A stretch of DNA of 64,000 bases, taken from contig OY726563.1 of the NCBI GenBank assembly GCA_963383645.1, forward strand, positions 28,304,821 to 28,368,820, given 5' to 3'. Every line of letters starts with the position of its first letter. Position 1 is the stretch's first letter. The stretch is from Muscardinus avellanarius. Taxonomy: Eukaryota > Chordata > Mammalia > Rodentia > Gliridae. Made by a program: the position numbers and the translations under genes. A model generated the notes under the pieces. The model was not told the origin of the DNA. It saw nothing but the letters and a program-made list of their open reading frames with translations, and ran no database searches. Below are positions 56,399 through 64,000 of the stretch, one piece after another.

Positions 56399-56979
56399 CT
56401 TTGATATGTTTGTGAATGTACATCAAGTACATTAAGAAATTTCCATCTCCCCCTTCCCATCCTCCTCAGTTAGGTCACCTTATAAGCTCATCTATGGTTT
56501 TTCTTTCTTCATCTAGAGTTCCTTCTATTATCTTTTTCTACCTAGCTTCCACATATTAGGGAAAGCATCCAATATTTTACTTTTTGTGACTGACTAATCT
56601 CACTTGGCATAATGTTCTCCAGTTCTATCCATTTTTCCATAAATGACATAATTATGTTCTTCTTTATGGCTGAGTAAAAGTTAATTGTGTACATATCCCA
56701 TAGTTTTGTAATCCATTCATCTATTGCCATGACATCTTGGCCAGTTCCATAGTTTGGCAATTGTGAATTGTGCAGCTATGAACATAGATATGCATGCATT
56801 AGTTTGGTAGTTTGGTTTCCATTCTTTTGGATAGAAACTCAGAAATAATATTGATGGATCATATGGTAGGTTTGTTCCCATTCTTCTGAGAATCTTCTAT
56901 ACTCATAGTTTAAAGTTAGGTATTGTGATGCTTCCTACATAGTTCTTGTTACTGAGAACTGCTTTGGTTATTCTGGGTT

Positions 56980-57017
<38 letters not shown>

Positions 57018-57150
57018 ATTGTTGTTGTTGTTGTTGTTATTGTTGATGTCCCAAATGAATTTTAGGACTAATATTTTTTTTATGTCTGTGAGGAACAACC
57101 TTGGTATTTTGGAGTATTGCCTTAAATCTATAGATCATTTTTTATGCTTA
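56399..57150 (-). mobile_element. Antisense L1 3' part with an internal deletion
   Basis: Starts inside the 3' UTR (gatatgtttgtgaatgtaca), passes the ORF2p end (minus strand 56760-56542 encodes the WDMYTINFYSAIKKNIIMSF block), then jumps near 56903 from cttctatactcatagttt to an upstream ORF2 part, a deletion of several hundred bases. A TTG tract lies inside. Confidence 0.75.
56979..57045. repeat. (TTG)n microsatellite
   Basis: About 21 TTG units with two TTA interruptions, in antisense L1 ORF2. It explains the long Leu run in the plus-strand frame. Confidence 0.95.
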
Positions 57151-58784
57151 AATGTTAGCCATTGTTTAAATTCACTCTTGACTTTCAACGCCCTCTGGAG
57201 ACCTTTCCATAAAAGTCAGCCTTTAATGATTTGCCTTTATAAACTAGTACTTTTAGAGTGGTAAAATACAGACTTGTAATTAAGAGTTCTTTAATAGAAT
57301 TATTTCTGTTTAGTGTAACTCTTCTAATAAATACTAGGCTTGTTAAAGGTAAAAAATAGATCTTCTATTTATTTTGCACTAAAGACAAAACTTAGAGAAA
57401 TTTTGAACCCAGTAAATATCTTTTGATAAGAGTTATTCACATAACTGTTAAAATTTGATGGCTCTTGAGAAAAATTCAATGAAATATCTAAATATTGCCA
57501 TATAATTTAATATAACACCTTCCCTGAAATTTCAAGAGTAATACTGGCAATATTTTAATTTTGTTAAAAAATTATGTGAGGCACAAAGCTTTTTCAATGA
57601 ACTTTTGATGTTCATAATCCAGATTGAGCCATTTTATTTGTCAAAAAAATAATTTTCACAATAGCAGAGAAGGCTAACTTTGCTGAAACCAAACAAAAAA
57701 TATTGATTTGAAGAGACATAAAAATTTCAGAGTACTGTGTGAACTGTATTAAAAACTTGCAACCTTCATTTCTCAACTTTATACAAAAGAAAAGCACCAA
57801 TTTTAGATCACAATGAGATATTAATAAATGTGTGCATCTATATCATTTTTATTTTGGAACTAGTAAAGTGAATAAAAATAGTACTATGGCAACATATAAA
57901 GGTGTTACTGAAAGTTTCACTAACATATTCAGGGAGAAAGGAGGAAGTAGTAGGGTAGGATTCAGAAGAAAATACACCAAGAGCTTTGTACATGTGTGTT
58001 TGAATCACATTGGACCTCAAGATGTATAATTGTAATGCATTAGAGTATATAAAAAAACATCATGATTTTCAGAAACTAAAAATAGTATAAAACCTTAAAA
58101 CTGATTTTAATTATATTATTTCAATTGTAAATGTAAAGGAATAGGTTGAAATAAATTTAGACTCTGAAGTTTAATAACTAATTTTTATGCCTTTATTATA
58201 TGTGAAATATAAGTGCCAAGAAGGGTATGATATTTCATTGTTAAGTCTTTATGCAACTTTTACTTAACCAAACAATGAGAAATGACAGTCCTCACTGGAT
58301 CTGACATTCAAATTATCTTTTTAAAATTACTAGTATCTTCTACCAATTATTATGTGCAGAAAATTATATTTAAATGGTGGCTAAGGACTTGCATATCAGT
58401 TATCTGAAACAAAATTAAATAAATGTGCTCTATATATTTGATACTAAAATCCTCTTTTCATTTATTAAACTAGACATTTTAATCTTAAGATACTTGAATC
58501 ATATGAAGTGAAGAGTTATATTGCTAAAAAATTTTACCAATGGGTAAATCTTAACTGATAAGCTATTTAAAATAAAATAAGCTGAGTGATTATTTTTTTG
58601 GAATTACAGGATATAATTAGATTGCAAAGTGCCTATGTTCTAATATTGAAAGTAATATATCCAATCTGTCTTGATTGGCTTACAATTGCTGTTACAACAT
58701 CTGAGTATTTATCAAAAATTTGAGTGAATACCTTTAAAGTTGTTTTTACTATCTAAAAGGTATTTGTTCTTGTTTGTTTGGTAG
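57151..58784. other. Repeat-poor unique DNA
   Basis: No transposon or gene recognised. Opposed 60- and 65-codon frames at 57832-58029 are not credible. Confidence 0.4.
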
Positions 58785-59036
58785 GGTAGAAATTTCAGCA
58801 GACAACTGTGCCTTTGGTTACACTGAAAATCTACAGTCATTCTCTAAATGGAAGCCAACTGATTATATATGAATTTGTCTTGCCAGGATGTAGAGTTAAT
58901 CGTTTGTCTTTGAGATGAATGAGGAAACTAAGTATTCAGTAGCTGATTAGTGTGTCAGAGCTTCTGTAAATAGTACCTTGTAATCATCCACCCTTATCTT
59001 TCAAAAGAATGAAACACAATAAAGTCTCTTTATACA
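58785..59036 (+). other. Candidate terminal exon or retrocopy 3' end
   Basis: A good splice acceptor shape, tttgttcttgtttgtttggtag, ends at about 58784. From 58786 one frame reads 28 codons (VEISADNCAFGYTENLQSFS... to DYI) to a TGA at about 58872. AATAAA follows at 59018-59023 and the sequence turns A-rich at 59039 (aaaaagaaaaaaaa). Acceptor, short open tail, 3' UTR and poly(A) signal in order would fit a last exon. The A-rich run 15 bases after AATAAA fits the 3' end of a processed retrocopy equally well. I do not recognise the peptide. Confidence 0.2.
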
Positions 59037-59139
59037 GCAAAAAGAAAAAAAAGTCACAGAAACCACATAAATCAGGTGCCAGACGGAAGAAGGGCAATAA
59101 TCAACTACCACAGGCATAACACCAACACCAGTGGCAATT

Positions 59140-59540
59140 TATACTTCTTAAGCACATACTATGAGCACATATATACTTTAGCACTATGATTTGAATTTTC
59201 TGTGCATTTATTTACATAATCTTTCTGGGGAATTATGGACTAAACCCAAAGGCATTCTACTTCTGACCTAAAACCCCTAGACTTTTTACTTATTTATTTA
59301 GGAACAGGGCCAAAGTTGTTGAGTGTCTCACTAAATTGCTGAGGCTGGCCTTGACCCTACAATCCTCTGTCTTAGCTTCTCAAGTACTGGGATTATAGAT
59401 GTGTGCCACGCCACTTGGCACTCACATACTCTTTACAGAACCCTATAAAATAGGAAATGCTTGTATTTCTGATGGAGGTAAGCAATTTGCTCAAAGGCAG
59501 ACAATTAGCTGTTGAGTGTATACTAAAACACAAATTATAA
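59140..59540 (-). mobile_element. MIR, antisense, with a SINE inside
   Basis: Left part has ttcttaagcacatactatga. After the SINE, accctataaaataggaaatg then ggtaagcaatttgctcaaag and gcagacaattagctgttgag follow the antisense MIR core. Confidence 0.5.
59222..59420 (-). mobile_element. Dimeric B1-ID SINE, antisense, old
   Basis: attatggactaaacccaaag, linker ttatttaggaacagggccaa and B1 end gggattatagatgtgtgcca. Confidence 0.78.
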
Positions 59541-60203
59541 TTCTTAAGTTTCTAGTAACTATGATTCATTATCCAAACACAACAGAGAGCCTGAAACACA
59601 GTAGGAACTTAATGTCGTTCCATGAGTTTTATTAAATGCTACTTTTATGAATTTGTACATTACAAAAAGAATATCTTGGTTTATTATATCCAGATGATCT
59701 AAGTAATTTAAACTTCCTAAGTTTGAGGAACATAACAGAAAACTGAGAAAAGACAGAATGTATTATTTCCTAGATTGACTTGTTAAAGAAAATGCTTATA
59801 CATCATTTGTGTTAAGCCATGAAGTAGTTAGTAGCAATAGAACTAGTATAATTCAAAAAAGGCTATTCCCATTTCACAGTTCACAGTGGGATTCTTCTAA
59901 AGGTCTTTGTTAAACATTGGCTCCAGAATAAAATGAAGATAAAAAAACTTTTTTCTAGCAAAATTATTATTAAAGCAAAATGTTTCATTGCCTAAAATAT
60001 TTTTCATTTATTTTCATACTGGTAAACACCAATTCATTCATTCACCCATCAAGAATTTTCTTAAAAATGCTAACTCTCTGGGATACAAGAGAGACTACAA
60101 ATAATAAGGAGAAACCTCATGGAAGCCAGGGAGGAGATATAAAGGTAGAATTAATTATAGAAACACTACCATAGACTATGTGTATACATGTGAATATATC
60201 CCA
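59541..60203. other. Mostly unique DNA with a possible L2 scrap
   Basis: caccaattcattcattcacccatcaag at 60027-60053 resembles the antisense L2 terminus. Otherwise nothing is recognised. Confidence 0.35.
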
Positions 60204-60209
60204 GTGAAA

Positions 60210-61292
60210 TGGGAGTTTCTTGAGAGGAAACCCGGTGTTTCCTCGAGATGAAACGGAGTTCCCTAAGAAGGAACTCGACGTTTTCTTACCGGGTTCTTGT
60301 CTACAGTGAGCAAAGAATGACACCCGCAGACCTCAGGAAGGGGAGTAAAAGGTTTATTGGAAGCAGCAGGGAATGGGGGGAGGGTGGCTGAACACCCCAA
60401 AGGGGCTGAAACCCTGGCTTCAGCAGCTGCCTTCAGGACAATACTTGAGAGTAGCCCAAGCCAAATTGCCTTCAGGTACAGGCTGCTTTCTTCCAGAGTC
60501 CACACAATCTGCCAGAAGGGAATAGAGAAAAGTGGCCGAACACTCCAAAGGGGCTGTCGGGTCTCTGTTGTCCAGTAACTGTCTTCAGGCCACTACCCGA
60601 GTGTCACCCGAGCCAAGTGCCGTCAATTACAAACTATTTTCTCCCAGAGTCCACGCAATCTGCCAGAAAAGAGGTTCAAGTCACCCCTTGATGTCCTGGT
60701 CAACCTTGATGTCCAGCAGAGGCCTTCAGGTCACTACTCAAGAGTTGCCCAAGCCACCTGCCCTCAGAAGCACTCTGCCTTCTCTCAGGGCCAACACGAC
60801 CTGCAAGAGAGAGAACGGCTCCCCAAAAGGGGAGGGGCTCCCAAGAGGGAAAGCCCCATTTTGTCATCGCACTAAGGCAAAGGCCTGACCACTTGCAAGT
60901 CCTCTTTAGAATTAAGGTGACTTTTGGGAATTCTGGGAAGCAGCTCTCAGGATTTGCATAGGGTATTTGCAAGTCCTTTGAAGGGTCTCCTTTTAGGAAT
61001 GCCAGACTTGCTCCGTGGGTTTGTTGATTAGTAAACAGATGGCTTTGTGAAGCTCTGGCCTTCTTATCTCTGAACCTTTGAAATTTCAGGTATTTGTCGC
61101 CCCTCAGGAAACTCAGGAAATTAACTTTTTTCTACCGGGGCCTTTTCCCTACCTGCCTATTTCCTTTCTACCTCCTCACCAGTGTCAATCTGGGTACTCC
61201 ATTTGGGAGGGAGGAAAATGGGGAGGCGGGAACCAAGAGTGTGTGCCAAAGGTAGTCCTGTGGAAATGCTGTAAAGTTGCTGGCTTTTGGCA
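60210..61292 (-). mobile_element. 1,083-bp solo LTR with 6-bp target duplication (class II-like)
   Basis: On the minus strand it starts TGCCAAAAGCCAGC and ends AAACTCCCA. The flanks GTGAAA at 60204-60209 and 61293-61298 are identical. An AATAAA poly(A) signal lies on the minus strand at 60358-60353. It is G+C- and CpG-rich compared with its flanks. Three tandem units of about 150, 151 and 141 bases fill 60380-60835 directly upstream of the poly(A) signal. No internal gag, pol or env remains, and the frames across it are chance products of the G+C content. Confidence 0.85.
60380..60835. repeat. Three tandem units inside the LTR
   Basis: Anchor strings agagtccacacaatctgcca (60495), agagtccacgcaatctgcca (60646) and the weaker agggccaacacgacctgcaa (60787) are spaced 151 and 141 bases. 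Between anchors each unit has a gccttcagg/gtcttcagg core followed by a ta.t.gag.gt.gcccaagcca block. Confidence 0.8.
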
Positions 61293-61298
61293 GTGAAA

Positions 61299-62110
61299 TC
61301 ATACCAAAGAGGAACTAAAGTAAACATGTACATAATATAACAGGAATCTGACAGACAGATACAATGAGGATAATATCTACTAAAGTGCTCAATATTCACA
61401 CCATTAAATGAAGGAATGATGCAGCTTTAAATTAGGCCACACCTGTAGACCTGGAGTAGATTTCTTGTCTCTGAGTAAGGATTTAGGTATGGATGAGAAA
61501 ACAGGGAGTACTAATTAGACTATTGGCATTACCCTCTCTACATCCAGCTTCCTTATTCAATTTTCATCATATAACCACCACTCTCTCCAGCATCTACTAC
61601 TACTGATGAGAACATGTTCTGCAAAGGAGCATGTACATAAATTGAAATGACATCTGGCACACTCAGTTCCTAAAATAATCAAAAGAGCTGAGAGTCACAA
61701 TCCAGGTTCATGCTCAAGCATTCTCAGGCATTATTTTTCCAGAATAAATGAGAATAATATTCTGAATATAAGTTGAACTTGCAGCAATTTATTTTTCTCT
61801 ATTTTGTTTTGCATTTTTTTTATTGCTGTTAGCTACAGGACTCCTTAAAAAGAGGAGATACATCCAACCTATGACTATTCAGTTAAATTCAACAGGTTTT
61901 ATTCCCTAGAAGTTGGGCATAACCATTGGAACAGGCTGAATTAAATGGTACACTCATAACACCCATAAGATCTCTTATATCACTCAAGTCCTTCCTACCA
62001 TAAAACTGCATACAAATATTAAAACTTTTTTCACATTCAGAAAACTTGCATAACAGCTAATATTTTAATTTTGAATAAATAGTGATTCTTTATAATATGA
62101 TATATTTATC
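61299..62110. other. Unique DNA
   Basis: No named repeat or gene. Confidence 0.35.
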
Positions 62111-62111
62111 C

Positions 62112-62336
62112 AGGCACAGTGGAACATGCTTGTAATCTCAATACTTAGGAAGCAGAGACAGGAGGATCTCAGGTTCAAGACCAGCCTCAGCAACTTATAA
62201 GTCCCTCTGCAATTTAATGAGACCCTTTTTTCTAAATAAAATAATAAAATAAGGCTGGTAGTGTGACTCAGAGTTAGAGTGCCCCTAGGTTCCATCCCCA
62301 GTATCATAAGGAAAAGGAAAAAAAAAAAGAAAAGAA
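62112..62336 (+). mobile_element. Dimeric B1-ID SINE
   Basis: ccaggcacagtggaacatgc, ccagcctcagcaacttataa, ggtagtgtgactcagagtta, gttccatccccagtatcat and an A-rich tail. It keeps the ancestral-looking cagcaacttataagtccc linker. Confidence 0.85.
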
Positions 62337-62809
62337 TATAACAGTTCTGGGCCACAATCTTGCCTCTGCCAGTTATTGGAAGGATAAGCTTATACAAGCC
62401 ATTTCACCTGAGCTTTATTTTTCATGGATAAAAGAGTAAAAATAATAATATAATCTAATTTGCAACATAACATAAGCATTAAATAAGACAATCTGTAAAC
62501 TTCTATCTTTATGAACAAAACTCCTATGCTTCATAAACAAAAGAAAGCCTATAGATGGCAGCACTTTACCAACACAGAAGCCTCTAACGTTTTTTTTAAA
62601 CAAGAGAAACTTCATTCTTCAATCAATAATAATGTAAGCATAAATGTCTACACACTTTTCCATAAAACATAGTGTTGATCAAATTTCCCCGTTCACTTAA
62701 TGTATCAATTCAGAGTCTCAGGAAACAGAAGCCAAGATGGAATAAAAAGCATAAGATATATCTGGGGGTGATACAGACTATCTTCTTCAATCAAATTTTA
62801 GAAAGATTT

Positions 62810-63150
62810 TTCAAGCTCTTTTTTTGACTAGACTTTAATCCTTTGTCCCTCTCTTTGTCCTTCATAGATCAGTTTAGCAAAATTCCCCACCTTACATAGC
62901 TATCAGATCATACTGGCCAACCTTCAGTAAAAAATCCTGTCAGTTTAGCAAGAATCTCCCTATCTTGATGTCTGCTGTTAGTAATTTTCTATCTACTGGC
63001 ACCCTTCATTCTGCTCATTGACTCTAAATTTCCAGTTATCTTTTCTGCAATCTGAGCTGAGCACAGTCTCTCTCCCCTATTATGACAGTGTTGACACCTA
63101 TTGAAGTAGTTCTGAATAAAATCTTCCCTACTGTTTCATAGGTGTTAAAT
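62810..63150 (+). mobile_element. Possible old LTR
   Basis: tagactttaatcctttgtcc, then gcaatctgagctgagcacag and tgaataaaatcttccctact with AATAAA near 63116 looks like an old LTR U3 to U5 layout. No target duplication found. Confidence 0.35.
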
Positions 63151-64000
63151 TTTTTTTCTTTAATAAGTGATGTCTATGGTAGATAAGGCATAAGGGACAG
63201 GAGTAGATCAGTAATGCTTTCAGACATGATGCAGTGTTGACACCTGTGAAAGAAGAGCTTGAAGGTAAGAGGAGGAAAGAGGAAGAGTTTCAGATCAGTG
63301 TGAAGTTCTGAGAAAGTTTCTGCAGCTCAATGGAGTACCATAGCATAAAGGTTGCCCCAGAGAGTAGACATTGCATTGGGTAGAAATGGCCAGACCCAGT
63401 TCTCCTATCATGTTCAAGTATTGGCTGGAGACTCCTGGGGAGAACATAAAGTTGGCCTACATGCCTACACTGAATGCTAAATCCTGAAAGCAGTGCAGCT
63501 GTAGGCTTTCAGCTTATTGCTATCCTCGAAGCAGGTTCTCTCCTAAAGAAGATCTGAGCAGCTGCCACATCTATCCAAGTGATCTTGCTCTGTGTTGAGG
63601 TGACAGTGGAGTATAATTGAAAGCAATGTATTTTGAGCCTGTCCTTTACTAGCTGTGTGCCTATAAAAAGGTGACTGAAACTTTTTAAGCTCAAAAAGAA
63701 TATATGAAAATGCCTGTTCTAGAATAATCATGAGAGCTGTGATCATTCAATATAGTCGCAGACCATAGATTTCAACAATAGGGTTATTACCAAGGTTTTC
63801 TTTTTCTTTTCCTCCATTTCCATGGCTTGATTCCTTCAGATCCTGATTAACCTTGACATCCTCATTATGAATGCAATTACTTTTTCTTCTTCTTTTTCTA
63901 TTTCCTCAAAAATAATTTATACTAACAGTAATGGCCAATAACTTGGGCTAGGCTACATCGTAGTGACAAACACTCCGAATATCTCAGTGGCCCAATCATT
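63151..64000. other. Unique DNA with one MIR remnant
   Basis: A sense MIR-like block lies at about 63605-63700 (ttgagcctgtcctttactagctgtgtgcc). The two overlapping minus-strand frames at 63509-63746 cover it and are not genes. Confidence 0.45.

Noticed and set aside
56980..57264. 94-codon frame starting with 21 leucines, like a signal peptide
   Set aside because: It translates a (TTG)n tract in antisense L1.
60357..60972. Several overlapping frames of 70-118 codons on both strands
   Set aside because: They lie in the tandem units of a solo LTR; high G+C lowers stop frequency in all frames.

Overview
The window is mammalian nuclear DNA: AT-rich, packed with LINE, SINE and LTR copies, and with no dense open reading frames. 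The dominant SINE is a dimer with a 7SL-derived B1-like left half (ggcatggtggcgcacgc...gtaatcccagc) and a tRNA-derived ID-like right half (ggtgtagctc.gaggtagaa.gcc...ccccagtacc). B1-dID dimers of this kind are known from squirrel-related rodents, so the source is probably a sciuromorph rodent (squirrel, mountain beaver or dormouse group). I cannot name the species.

I see no protein-coding host gene that I would defend. The reading frames longer than 60 codons are short and mostly lie inside repeats; the recognisable ones are broken L1 ORF1p and ORF2p pieces. No tRNA, rRNA, CRISPR array or CpG-island promoter was seen. The only host-exon-like signal is a weak candidate terminal exon near 58785-59036.

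Layout. 0-2 kb: dimeric SINE, CA tract and a 5'-inverted L1. 3.4-5.9 kb: SINEs and an antisense L1 3' half. 7-13.5 kb: many dimeric SINEs, an ERVL (MLT2-like) LTR and a MaLR LTR. 15.4-19.2 kb: an ID SINE, a CpG-rich LTR nested in a MaLR LTR, and a templated inverted insertion. 20-29 kb: old LTR, SINEs, large AT and AG microsatellites. 29.6-31.6 kb: a nearly complete antisense MaLR provirus. 33.8-39.9 kb: SINEs, a CpG-rich LTR with a 6-bp target duplication and an old L1. 39.9-48 kb: the densest part, with three solo LTRs of one family (two forming an inverted pair), one interrupted by an L1 that has a 5' UTR and ORF1 but no ORF2, plus several SINEs and another LTR. 48.8-50 kb: a second 5'-inverted L1. 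50-54 kb: mostly unique DNA. 54.6-57.2 kb: L2, SINE and a rearranged L1. 60.2-61.3 kb: a 1.08-kb solo LTR with internal tandem repeats. 62-64 kb: SINE, a possible old LTR and a MIR.

I recognise no new multi-gene system. The most informative signals are structural: target-site duplications that define several LTR families and show nesting order, an ORF2-less L1 carrying an older inverted L1 segment, and a 58-bp perfect inverted copy made by template switching. Repeat class names come from remembered family sequences, not a database search, and repeat edges without a stated target duplication are accurate to roughly 10-30 bases.
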